From Zooshikella sp050749885 (GTDB lineage Bacteria > Pseudomonadota > Gammaproteobacteria > Pseudomonadales > Zooshikellaceae), in the NCBI RefSeq assembly GCF_050749885.1, contig NZ_JBOIUB010000001.1:124001-188000 (forward strand): a DNA stretch of 64,000 bases. The letters run 5' to 3'. Each line of letters begins with the position of its first letter. Position 1 is the first letter of the stretch. Both the position numbers and the translations under genes were made by a program. The notes beneath the pieces were generated by a model, which did not search any database, was not told the DNA's origin, and worked only from the letters and a program-made list of their open reading frames with translations. This document shows, one piece after another, positions 53,301 to 61,335 of this stretch.

Positions 53301-56300
53301 GGTAAGTGGTACGGCAGATAAAACACTGACGTTACGCTCTGGAAAATATCATTATTTAGTCAGCCAACAGAAGGGTAAGTTATCCTTTTATGATCCTGCC
53401 GTAGGCTGGATTTCAGGATTTAATTCTACTGATGGACTGCAACAGTTTCTCACGAATTATTTTTCTGATAGTGCTCGGTTGCAGTTAGGCACAGCCACAT
53501 CAGCCTTTCAAACGCATGAAATTGCACCACAGTTTTTAAATAATGAACACGTTGCTTCATTAACCGATACCTTACGCACTGCAGCACCTGTTGAATTAGA
53601 CCGTTTAGCACAGCTGGATTTACAACAAGGTCCTGTTAAATTGGGTGAGCAGTCTATCAGTCGAGTAAAATTGTGGCAGTTAGGCGCTAAAGCTGAGGGG
53701 CAGTCATTATCGAGTTTGAATTTCCAAGGTGACTGGGCATCATCGGTTCGTTTTGATGGTCAGTTATTGCAAGCTCACTTATCAACCAATCCTCCCAGTG
53801 ATTTTATTGATAGTGTCAAACTATTGAAAACGATTGCACAACAGCGCAATAGTGATATCAGTAGTGTGGTGGATGGGGTAGAAAGTTCATCATTCAAGCA
53901 AGTCATAACATCACTGGAAGGTGATAGTCCACTTTCCTCACAACAAATACATCAGTTGCAGCGAAAAATTGCAGGTCCTCGTATTAATATCGGGACAATC
54001 AAACATATTGCAAGCCAAACACCAGGTGTAGCACTGCAAGTGTGGGGTATTTACTCGGGTATTAAATCGGCGGTAGATGCCTTTAAAAAAGGTGATACCC
54101 AAGAAGGTTTAATCCAGACGGGGGCGGTAGCTGCGAACCTTGCCTCAATTCCTGCAGAAATCGCTTTAAACCGCACTTTACCAAAACTAGGGCAACGGTT
54201 GACTGCCCGTTTAGCTGGGAGCGGATCAAGATTTGCCGCGGCTAGCAGTAACTTGGGCAAGTTGCTTGGACGAGCGGGTGGTCTGGGTGCAGCATTAATT
54301 ACCTTGCCCTTTGATATTTATAGTGCCTATAAAGCATTTTCGGATGCAGGTAAAGAAGGCTTAACCGATAAACAACGACAAGACTTGTATGTCCAGGGTG
54401 GTTTTTCGGTGGCGGGTGCTGCAGTTTCATTGTCCCTTGGCGTTGCCGCTTTAGCAACAGGGAGTGCGGCATTAGGACCTATTGGTATTGGTTTAAGCGT
54501 GGCATTAATTGTCGGCTCGCAAATTTATTCTGCTGTACGTCAGGTGGAGGATGTCTGGGAGTATGTACCGGCACTGGATAACTGGCAGCATCGGTTACGC
54601 CAGGGTTGGTTAGCCTTTACAGGCCAAGAGATGGATCAGTGGGTGTTGGATGCTTATAAGGTTAATAAAACCAAGGAAATGTATCTTGAGCAAGCTAAAT
54701 CCAATGCGGAGGAGTTATTAAAAGGTGAGTTGGGTAACTTAGTTGACACAATTGTTTACGGTGATGTTGATGTTGTTATCCAGGAGAACAAGGTATATAA
54801 CGCTAATGGCTATGATATTGTCCGTGATCCTGTGGTGAAAGGCGACGAGGATGTTATTTTCGCTCAGGATGGCATTAATGCGTTGTTAGCTACAGAACAG
54901 CGTGAAGGTATACGTCCCACCCTTACTGTTCAGGGTGAACAGGATGACAAAAAAGGAGTATTTTTCAATATTGGTGATGGTCATGATACCGTGTTTGGGG
55001 TCACTAATAAGAAAAATGAGTTTTTATTTGGTAAAGGCAATAAAAATCTAAAAGGCGGTAAGTTGGATGATAATTTTACCTTTGCTGCAGGACACTCATT
55101 ACTTAAAAATTTCGTTAATAATCCCGATAAATTGAACGATCGTATTTTCTTTGAAATTGATGGTGGTGAAGGTCAAAATACCTTAATTTTAAATGCTGAA
55201 ACGTATTATAAATATGATCTTGAACGGCAATATACCGGTTTTATTGTTGATTTAAACCAAGGCAAAGTGTGGTTAAGAAAATCAGGTGAATCTGGAGAAG
55301 CTGCACGTGGGCCAGAAATTGGCTTGTTAAGAAATATTCAACATACATTAGGTGCATCTCAAGGAAGTGACATTATTTATGGTAATGATCAGAGCAACCG
55401 GTTATTGGCAAATAATGGCGATCAGGTTTTTGCCGGCGGTGGCAGCGATATTATCACTGTGACTGATCGTGCGACCGTTGATGGGGGGCGTGGTCAGGAT
55501 ATCTATCTGGTGCAGAATGATGCCAGCAATGTAGTCATTCACGAAGATGGTGCTGATGTATCCGTTATTCGTTTGGAATTTTCACTGGATGAAATCACTG
55601 ATTGGCAGTTAATTGAGGGTGATTTACGGATAGGATTACAGGATCAGTTTAAATCGGTCACAATTAAAGGTGTGTATCAAAGGTCTAATAACCAGTGGCA
55701 GTTAGTCAATGACAAATTAAACTTCCAAACCCGTGATGGCTTTATGCTGGTACCACAGCTTGATAAAACACGTACGACAGAAGCAGCACAACAATTAACC
55801 TCCATTCAATTAGCGGTACGTTATTTGAAGCCTGGTGACAAAACGTATTTTGCTGAGAAAACCGGTGTTACGATTGATTTAGGTGAAAATCGTATTGATG
55901 GAAATAATCAAGGTGGTATTCAACAAGCCGATGAGTTTGTAGGAAAGGATGATCCTTCTGTTATTGTGGCTGATAGCCAGCATAGTGCTATTGAAGGTAA
56001 GCCAGCAGGACAGCGTTATTTAATTACCCGTGGTGCGGGTGACATTACCATTAAACCAGAAGCACAATCAGATGATAATGCAGTCATTAATACATTATTG
56101 CTTGATTACGATGAGTCTGAAATAAAAGGGATAGATATCCAGTATGAAGTAGAACATTATGGGTATGGCTACTATCGGAAAAACTATACGCTTGTTGTGA
56201 CATTTCAGGATGGGCGTGAGCTGCTATTACCTAATGTTATTGATAAAACAATACATGTTGGCGATGCGTTGGCAAGAGGTGGTAAAACGTTACGAGATTA

Positions 56301-59235
56301 TCGACTGATTACACGTGATGGTATTGCTTTATCGCTGCAAGACTATTCTATAAGTGGCTCACGGTATAGTACTAAACTTTTTCATCATGAAGGCCATTAC
56401 GCTGATAAAACTAAGGAAGGTATTAAAAGAGTTAATACGCGTGACTTATTGGAGAGAAAAGACTACACCTTAACAGACTGGCAGTGGGGTAAAGGTAAAA
56501 CCTTAGCTGAGCGCTATGTATTATCAGGTGAAGGAACATTTTTTGCTGACCATATTATTGGTAGTGATAAAAATGACCTGATTCGAGGTTATGGTGGTGA
56601 TGATTTACTTCAGGGTAAAGATGGGCATGATACTTACGTTGTGGGAGCACTAGAGGGAACAGTGACCATTGATAATCGTGCTACTGATAATAAACTGGAT
56701 AGTTTGGTGATTGCTGCCAGTTTTAATGATATCAAGAGCCATCGGGAAAATAATGATTTAGTGATTTCTGCCCGATTACCACGTCCTGATGGGAAGGGTA
56801 ATACGGTATATATTGACCGGAAAATTGTGTTACAAAACTATTTTGTCAGTGAGGTTTTCCGTCACTTGACTATTGTGTCAAATGAAGGCCATCAACAAGA
56901 ATGGGTGGTTGATGAGTTTGGCAACTTAAGCCGTATTATTACGGGTAAACAATCTGCAGCAGATCATTATTTATCTGATACATTAGCTACTTTGGAGAAA
57001 GACCAACCTCAGCTAGCAGATAAAAATAACTATCAGAATCATGAGATAGCTCTTAACCATGTAGTGGATGCGGATAAATTATCTGCGACACGATTTGTGG
57101 GTAGTCAACATGATGATCATATTATTTTAAAGACAGCAGGTCAGTTAAATAAACTGCAAATGGATGGACCTAAGGTCATTTACAATATTGACCTGGGTGA
57201 AGGCAATAATACGATTGATTTGAGCCAATTCTTCAAAAAAGGCGTTTATGTCAGCTTAATGGGACCGGCTGGTATTTCCTATAATACTGAGGCTTATGAG
57301 TTAAAACCCACAGATATATTAAACGAAACGATTCGTGTTAATAATGTGGTTAACATAATGGGTACTGATGGTAATGACGATTTACGTGGCAACAATGGAG
57401 GCAACCTGCTTGCGGGCGGTGATGGCGAAGATACCATTGATGGTAAAGAAGGTCGTAATATTTTAATAGGTGGAGCGGGTAACGACACTATTTATAGTGG
57501 TTCTCATCAAGACCTGATCATTTTTAGTCGCGGTGATGGGCACGATAGTATTGCTGGCAATACGGTCAATGATGTGATTGAAATTAATGGTTACAGCTTA
57601 AATGATTTACATTTTAGCCTGACATCTGAAAACCAATTAAAAGTGACGTTTAATGGTGAAGAACATGATGGAATAACCATCGCGCATTGGTCGAGTAACT
57701 GGAATCTGGTTATTAAAACGGAAGATGGGGTTATCAATAAAGCAGGTATTGATACATTAATTCCACTTTTCTCTGAGGTGGATGCTCAAAAATGGGCCGC
57801 TGGGCAAATTGCGGTTAATTCATCTCAGGAGAAAGCATTACATAGTGCGTGGCAGTTAACTCGTTTTACTTTACAGGGTGATGATGACCATGCCTCAGTG
57901 CTGACTGGCCAGCAAGGAAATGAAGAATTCATTGCGGGTAACGGTGGAACTGTGATTCGTGCTGGTGCTGGTGATGATGAACTAACGGATGGTGTGGGTA
58001 ATGATGTATTGATCGCTGAGACGGGTGATGATCTGATTACGTTTAACCGTGCTGGAGAGGATGTTGCGAGTGGGGGGGAAGGTGACGATATTTATCGAGT
58101 AACTTCTTCGAGCCAGGGTATTAAAGTGATTGATAACCTAGCGGAAATTGGTGAAGACATACTTGTGCTTGAGCAAGCAAAAGGATTGGCCGATATTCAA
58201 CTTGCGAAAAATGGTTTAGATCTACATATTTTACTCAAAGATGCGACTGGTAAGGTTAACACTAAAGACTTACCTGAAATTATTATCAAGAACTATTATC
58301 TGTCAGAAAAACATCGCCATTTAGACTTGGTGTTGGAAAATATCGATGTATCACATGCTGAGTTGTATGGACTTGCTAAACTGGCATTAAAACGAAAAGA
58401 TGTTTTAAGTAATAACTCGATAAATGGTGCACAATCAACCGATATTAACCCGTTACACAACAGCGACCGCCCATTGGCTGTTTCACTGAATGGTGAGCTG
58501 ATGGATGGGCCCATATTTAAGGGATCTAAGTATGCCGATTACGTTAAGCTGACGAAAGTTGGGCATTTACAGGAACTGAATTTAGGTCAAGGAGACAACA
58601 CTCTCGACTTATCTGACTTGGTTGTCGACGGTAATACGTCAGTTGTTTTATTACCTGAATCCCATCCTTATCAGCGGCTACATGTCAATGGTAAAGAAAT
58701 ACAATTGCATGGTGTGCAACGTGTCATTGGTAGTGCTGCAGATGATAATCTTTATGGTAATGAATCTGCGAATATCTTGCATGGTGGTATGGGTAATGAT
58801 CGATTGTTTGGATTAAAAAACAGTAACACGCTCATTGGTGGTAAAGGTGATGACTATATACGCAGTGGTCAGGATCAAGATACCATTATTTTTGAACAGG
58901 GTGATGGTCATGATCAGGTGGTAGGTGATACGACGGGTGATGTCATTAAGCTAAAAGGTGTGAATGCCTACGATGTGCATTTTTCCATGGAAGGGAATGC
59001 GCTTGAGATCGGTTTTAAAGGGCAGCAAAATGATAAAATCACCATTGCTGACTGGAACCAAAATCAAGGTCTTTATATTACGACGGATGATGGCAGTGTG
59101 CTTGATAAGCAGGGAATTGGTCAGTTGGTTCAAGCCATGGCATCGTTACCAAGCGATTCGTGGTCTGCCTCAACGCCAATAACTGATGAGATCAAAGCCA
59201 CAATGACACAGGCATGGACAATAGCTAAATCATAA
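47314..59235 (+). CDS. giant multidomain RTX toxin (zinc protease, ADP-ribosyltransferase, TcdA/Mcf-like translocation region)
   Basis: A 3973-residue, apparently cysteine-free protein. Domains in order: helical module 1 (about 17-80); anthrax-lethal-factor-like zinc protease (about 200-420) with His302-Glu303-x-x-His306 and Glu359 in TFAEG, plus GVTPRGWPAGQTW; Pro-rich linker (PPPPS, ~475); module 2 (501-562); ADP-ribosyltransferase (about 610-800) with Arg712, Ser739-Thr-Ser741 and Gln778-x-Glu780; Pro-rich linker (~895); an unassigned domain (about 905-1165) with FWSG at 1026-1029; module 3 (about 1170-1235) and a part-module (~1280-1300); a long region with two related ~110-residue units (~1750-1855 and ~2070-2190); a TcdA/TcdB/Mcf-like hydrophobic translocation region (about 2230-2470); then RTX-type Gly/Asp repeats in blocks near 2690, 3080, 3349, 3540 and 3804. 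GGAG (47301-47304) precedes the ATG. C-terminal secretion by a type I system is expected, but no hlyBD/tolC or acyltransferase gene is in the window. A bidirectional terminator follows. Confidence 0.9.
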   Translation: MAIIPLDEFKKVAAVKFKKQGESYQQLLQRYQAYEGVKGKNSPAEYDALKLLLGEVNQYLEKHPESGRNAAIQALKTQIIERRYQVWHVQQNEQLKQELSLLAQDQQQAKKQAYNEALQLLKGIVGHSFEQPSELRQVLESRFSQQAVDYLNTLTQGVLANAKKLNTGILRAVTDTLLSPEFANLQKALDVVTLNTNSPVSEQGRFAVAQELAKFPAELLDLMKAHNISVLVTQDSITSYYQELKGVTPRGWPAGQTWDSVPGVGAFGAYRGAVIAVKLDANGKWVVPKTGDGHNAANLVLHETAHAIDRIVGEASNGGQYLSNRKSFLAAWQGDFHNLGDDYYKQGGTQAGREETFAEGIARHYEKTAQLNWKNVQTWLSNKPFDKYAQQFYDEFSASWWQKQLSNEFSAEVKAYVEQQVPELKLQEKLDFVTLRKIYQAINDAPIAGNNAPLASLNALKSSQPLLSSIAPPPPSVDNLATVWSDVPSRELLVKQAAVVGKPQGESYKALLSQLQQFWQQNGSDRINTAFKLYQQAGDYIDRHPDSKRNGAIQGLRQHLARAINKAQSDHPQTQETLARVKARLQLLQLEEGLIAAPRSGQATQLADGTRVLTSSPNAGIDSLQHLQTVFDPSLRDQELAVGREAGNKVKAQANISQAEADAITWYTKEGFQYINDMLRNDQPLTHFVKDYGISALQGLNKLANYEGTVYRALAVDDLSTLADRLTPGQLVGDKGFLSTSTSAEFAKAFRGGKGTVIYAIEGVTNGRNVTGFAQLEQAEVLLQPGSHFRVEATKLTDNNLYVVLKQADNLKAGEVVRNLATGDVLGAVINGQTTTLIDDVKKTFVDPNIAALLDIPQPGAANAGLGNTPLTGDLPPPPPVTTDNESALVEAASHRKLDITEKAKYVATIYNRLANGVTTDDAYGVITPGFERPTETALAQLNETILTKAKKAIAESIDKTLGTLRGQQHSVPESLNAQVRDELASLFVEATVKQDYDLRAALIAKVEALGIPFEAKGQGEKLLAFWSGEWHGYEYVLNQKLGAEGKAIAVDHHVSGIEFLHQLRNSLDHFATDLRDKPTLKNLFQQGSRTLAGYLSSVYATGAQGTTYVLSEGGIQLNNYFWNVELPVLRKMQRDGILQDIKILFEKFESYVDKPLSEIGVAVSNKDVPVKVQLQRLPEHLQSWAIVNDFKKFADGQLTPALVALHQAAKRYIDLHPSSKRIPAVKALLQSVSSQLISLNELASKPLADQLTFVKQFAQKTSINNGFPEILSLADFSTKASVIGKPKGEGYQSVLTALAALHSQASKTALPGDRTLIDLGLNGDFINHHADNLRHQLLPFNLLRETWGVKVNHDITNGQVAITLADGRQVNVQVDVAGNQRQQLATLQRFILANYDQTSIPSGLALAGDQIKQISDADSIVLATRTEGQWQLTAKSSVAFPHENYQAYRFAVAQDKLARQIQSGVYEYQDSRVSHVVKIDDTYYAAKFDKDNNTWRLVDSTNTAKPGVAVHLDDGQWQLNLKVGLAGGRSANTTDSADSFTRQSQWVATLSDQLNQLSGDIHFKASTFTQFDTARQPAIDKANTLLATQHPVWLDTFNHFAELNNEQALGQLSETDQRQLSSYLEQLVQLSAAAEEKHLFSGGQSQSVTDFVGSLQQQDNRSNATYVLSVADQHVLIQVHDANGEVRISLSGTALGQVSGIQNYGQLQQALTIYLDTLSDSQQQSYDQFKVESVNAEQVTQLGETQPAFSTALRGSIPGTEQLLKGLDNTQGLLQLGELHISRVMLHELGATVDGKPVDVNTDFADAELASKLQLSEGKLQAYLAHSHEGGAQDTQTVSQLITWVKQQRSQSGNTSPAVVEQGLPDHWLRDQLAQLASNRYAFEQGKQLVEVAKLNHLSVELAPSTSHKPQAALANVLATARAQQLDAGVETLLANQNRINFLQTTQQQGRATSAETESLTQLLSTQDALVKAYQSAPSFKQSLGYLSIRDIVRQVSGTADKTLTLRSGKYHYLVSQQKGKLSFYDPAVGWISGFNSTDGLQQFLTNYFSDSARLQLGTATSAFQTHEIAPQFLNNEHVASLTDTLRTAAPVELDRLAQLDLQQGPVKLGEQSISRVKLWQLGAKAEGQSLSSLNFQGDWASSVRFDGQLLQAHLSTNPPSDFIDSVKLLKTIAQQRNSDISSVVDGVESSSFKQVITSLEGDSPLSSQQIHQLQRKIAGPRINIGTIKHIASQTPGVALQVWGIYSGIKSAVDAFKKGDTQEGLIQTGAVAANLASIPAEIALNRTLPKLGQRLTARLAGSGSRFAAASSNLGKLLGRAGGLGAALITLPFDIYSAYKAFSDAGKEGLTDKQRQDLYVQGGFSVAGAAVSLSLGVAALATGSAALGPIGIGLSVALIVGSQIYSAVRQVEDVWEYVPALDNWQHRLRQGWLAFTGQEMDQWVLDAYKVNKTKEMYLEQAKSNAEELLKGELGNLVDTIVYGDVDVVIQENKVYNANGYDIVRDPVVKGDEDVIFAQDGINALLATEQREGIRPTLTVQGEQDDKKGVFFNIGDGHDTVFGVTNKKNEFLFGKGNKNLKGGKLDDNFTFAAGHSLLKNFVNNPDKLNDRIFFEIDGGEGQNTLILNAETYYKYDLERQYTGFIVDLNQGKVWLRKSGESGEAARGPEIGLLRNIQHTLGASQGSDIIYGNDQSNRLLANNGDQVFAGGGSDIITVTDRATVDGGRGQDIYLVQNDASNVVIHEDGADVSVIRLEFSLDEITDWQLIEGDLRIGLQDQFKSVTIKGVYQRSNNQWQLVNDKLNFQTRDGFMLVPQLDKTRTTEAAQQLTSIQLAVRYLKPGDKTYFAEKTGVTIDLGENRIDGNNQGGIQQADEFVGKDDPSVIVADSQHSAIEGKPAGQRYLITRGAGDITIKPEAQSDDNAVINTLLLDYDESEIKGIDIQYEVEHYGYGYYRKNYTLVVTFQDGRELLLPNVIDKTIHVGDALARGGKTLRDYRLITRDGIALSLQDYSISGSRYSTKLFHHEGHYADKTKEGIKRVNTRDLLERKDYTLTDWQWGKGKTLAERYVLSGEGTFFADHIIGSDKNDLIRGYGGDDLLQGKDGHDTYVVGALEGTVTIDNRATDNKLDSLVIAASFNDIKSHRENNDLVISARLPRPDGKGNTVYIDRKIVLQNYFVSEVFRHLTIVSNEGHQQEWVVDEFGNLSRIITGKQSAADHYLSDTLATLEKDQPQLADKNNYQNHEIALNHVVDADKLSATRFVGSQHDDHIILKTAGQLNKLQMDGPKVIYNIDLGEGNNTIDLSQFFKKGVYVSLMGPAGISYNTEAYELKPTDILNETIRVNNVVNIMGTDGNDDLRGNNGGNLLAGGDGEDTIDGKEGRNILIGGAGNDTIYSGSHQDLIIFSRGDGHDSIAGNTVNDVIEINGYSLNDLHFSLTSENQLKVTFNGEEHDGITIAHWSSNWNLVIKTEDGVINKAGIDTLIPLFSEVDAQKWAAGQIAVNSSQEKALHSAWQLTRFTLQGDDDHASVLTGQQGNEEFIAGNGGTVIRAGAGDDELTDGVGNDVLIAETGDDLITFNRAGEDVASGGEGDDIYRVTSSSQGIKVIDNLAEIGEDILVLEQAKGLADIQLAKNGLDLHILLKDATGKVNTKDLPEIIIKNYYLSEKHRHLDLVLENIDVSHAELYGLAKLALKRKDVLSNNSINGAQSTDINPLHNSDRPLAVSLNGELMDGPIFKGSKYADYVKLTKVGHLQELNLGQGDNTLDLSDLVVDGNTSVVLLPESHPYQRLHVNGKEIQLHGVQRVIGSAADDNLYGNESANILHGGMGNDRLFGLKNSNTLIGGKGDDYIRSGQDQDTIIFEQGDGHDQVVGDTTGDVIKLKGVNAYDVHFSMEGNALEIGFKGQQNDKITIADWNQNQGLYITTDDGSVLDKQGIGQLVQAMASLPSDSWSASTPITDEIKATMTQAWTIAKS

Positions 59236-59253
59236 ACCTAACAATAATGAGGT

Positions 59254-59289
59254 AAAAAAGCAGCCTGATGGCTGCTTTTTTTTTATTTT
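59254..59289. terminator. bidirectional Rho-independent terminator
   Basis: AAAAAGCAGCC, loop TGAT, GGCTGCTTTTT followed by further T. The A run on the other side gives a T tract on the minus strand, so it can serve both the toxin gene and the convergent binding-protein gene that ends at 59291. Confidence 0.93.
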
Positions 59290-59290
59290 T

Positions 59291-60079
59291 TTATTTAGGT
59301 GAGGCGGAATGCGTATAATGACTGATAGCCTGGTCAATAATAGTTTGATATTGGTTGGTTTCTATTAATTCGTTAATGGCATAGTCAAACTGTTTGATTA
59401 AATCGGTTGAAAATTTAGATTTTTTTGATAACAGTAAGGTGAATTTCATTGTTCCGTAGACTTTCGGTAAAATGATAAGCTTATTTTGTAAAGCTAACCG
59501 AGCCACTTCGTAGTTGCCCACGGCATAGGCTTGAATCATAAGGTCTGCATAGTCTTTTACGATACGTTGTAAACAATTGCTTGCCTTTGGTACGGTATGA
59601 AAATTAATTTGGTGGCTTTCCCAGAAATTATATCCCCAGCCATTGCCAATGATTTCACAAACTCTGAAATTTTGAAAATCCTCAGCAAAAGAAACATGAT
59701 TAATGTGCTGAATAATGTAAGGCTCATTACGAGTAATGGCTTGCATTTTAATGGTATAGACAATATTAACTGAACGGTATGTATAAGAAAGGCGCTCGTC
59801 AGTGGGAACGGTTATAAATGCATCCATCGTACCTTTTTTGACTTCTGATTGAACTCTTTTCCAGGGAAAGCCATAGTTAATTGGGGTTATGTGGAAGTGG
59901 TTATCAAAAATAGTATCTAAAAGATCAACCAGTATTCCATGTACTTGGTTTTGTGGTCCCATGAATGAGTATGGGGGCCAGTCGCTGTTATAAGCAATAT
60001 TAATTGTTTCACTCCAAGTGGGTGAAGCTATTAATGAGCAAAGTTTAAAGAATAAAACCTGACGATAAAGTAGCTTCAT
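59291..60079 (-). CDS. periplasmic solute-binding protein, family 3 type (orphan)
   Basis: A 262-residue protein with a signal peptide (about 1-24, LFFKLCSLIASPTWS) and a family-3 binding fold: INIAYNSDWPPYSFMGPQNQVHGILVDLLDTIF, then GTMDAFITVPTDERLSYTY and a second lobe with the returning hinge (TMKFTLLLSKKS). It probably binds an amino-acid-like ligand. No transporter genes adjoin it. It is divergent from a second binding protein (60378) and convergent with the toxin gene. The ribosome site is weak. Confidence 0.82.
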   Translation of the reverse strand: MKLLYRQVLFFKLCSLIASPTWSETINIAYNSDWPPYSFMGPQNQVHGILVDLLDTIFDNHFHITPINYGFPWKRVQSEVKKGTMDAFITVPTDERLSYTYRSVNIVYTIKMQAITRNEPYIIQHINHVSFAEDFQNFRVCEIIGNGWGYNFWESHQINFHTVPKASNCLQRIVKDYADLMIQAYAVGNYEVARLALQNKLIILPKVYGTMKFTLLLSKKSKFSTDLIKQFDYAINELIETNQYQTIIDQAISHYTHSASPK

Positions 60080-60377
60080 GGGTAAGTTGTTTATTTTCAG
60101 TGAAGTTTAGTCTTACCTTTATCACCTATGAGGAAGAAAAGGAAAGTAGCTGCAATAATAACCAATTTATTAAAGTCATCATTTTCAGCCACTTACTATA
60201 CTATGAACATATAGAATACTGCTTTAAAGTATAGTGAAAAGAAGTGGATAGCGCGTTGTTTATGACAAGTGTTTTAGAATAGAGTGAAATAATGTTTAGA
60301 GACGGCATTTTTGCACATTATTCTGTGACTGGCAAGGCATCAGGGGGGGCTAACGGATACTGATAACAAAGGAATAT
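60080..60377. other. divergent intergenic region between two binding-protein genes
   Basis: Just under 300 bp without an ORF; it should hold promoters for both divergent genes. AT-rich from 60160 to 60300; no operator could be recognised. Confidence 0.4.
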
Positions 60378-61193
60378 ATGGCCTATACTGCAGTCAAGCA
60401 AAGCGAATATTTGTGGAAAAGTGCGAATGAGGCTTCATTAATTATGCGGTTTAGTTGTTGTTGGGTATTTTTTAGTGTGGTTGCATTCAATAATACGCAT
60501 CTTTATGCTGATCCTCTTGAAATAGTAATGGACTATTATCCTCCTTTTAGTTATGAAGAACGTGGGGTTGCTAAAGGCATCTGTACCGATGTGGTTAATG
60601 CAGTGCTACAAAAGATAGAACGACAAGCCGTAATTACTCAGTTGCCTTTTGCTCGAGCGTATAAAAAAACAATGGAAGGTCAGGGTGTTTATGAATTTTG
60701 TGTTGTGCGAACACCTCAGCGAGAAAAGTTATTTCAGTGGGTCGGAATTGTGGGACCTGCAGAGCAGGCCTTAATAGCTAAAAAAGAAAGTAAAATAGTC
60801 ATAGACGATATATTCCAGTTAAAAAAATATCATATCGGGTTGGTTGTGGAGGATGTTGTCGATCAGCACTTATCTAACTATGAAGCAAAATATAATTTAA
60901 ATATAGAACGTGTGCCTAGCTATGAAGTCAATATGAAAAAGCTCATAAATGGGAGAATCGATATATGGGGGGGTAATTTGCATGTAGGATTTTATTTAAT
61001 AAAAAAACTTGGGGGAGAAATGAAGGATTATGAGATGGTATATAATATTAAAAGTTTAAAGGGGGATTACTACTTGGTCACTGGAATTAAAACTGATAAA
61101 AATGTTGTGGCTGAACTAAAGGAAGGTTTTGAAAAGGTGCATTCAGGTAGTGTTTATCAAACCATTGTTGATAGTTATCTAGGAAACGAATAA
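60378..61193 (+). CDS. periplasmic solute-binding protein, family 3 type (orphan)
   Basis: A 271-residue protein of the same general fold as the divergent neighbour: PLEIVMDYYPPFSYEERGVAKGICTDVVNAVLQKI, LPFARAYKKTMEGQGVYEFCVVRTPQREKLFQWVG, and the hinge HIGLVVEDVVDQHL. The first ~22 residues are polar and precede the signal peptide, so an internal ATG at 60444 (MRFSCCWVFFSVVAF) may be the real start; GAGG lies 11 nt before it. AAAGGA is near ATG 60378 with a short spacing of 4 nt. No permease or ATPase is adjacent. Confidence 0.82.
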   Translation: MAYTAVKQSEYLWKSANEASLIMRFSCCWVFFSVVAFNNTHLYADPLEIVMDYYPPFSYEERGVAKGICTDVVNAVLQKIERQAVITQLPFARAYKKTMEGQGVYEFCVVRTPQREKLFQWVGIVGPAEQALIAKKESKIVIDDIFQLKKYHIGLVVEDVVDQHLSNYEAKYNLNIERVPSYEVNMKKLINGRIDIWGGNLHVGFYLIKKLGGEMKDYEMVYNIKSLKGDYYLVTGIKTDKNVVAELKEGFEKVHSGSVYQTIVDSYLGNE

Positions 61194-61335
61194 TTCATCC
61201 CTGACTTTATAGGTTGTTTATTGGCAGAAGCTATACTTATTATTAATTATTTTATATGCAGTTGCTCTGCTTTTTTTATGAGGTGAAAAGCCCATAAATA
61301 TGGGCTTATAATATAAAAATTTTCTATCATAATAG

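Noticed and set aside
53341..53442. C58/YopT-like cysteine protease in the toxin (YHYLV ... FYDPAVG)
   Set aside because: The His/Asp-type motif recalls that family, but the protein has no cysteine, so a thiol protease cannot operate.
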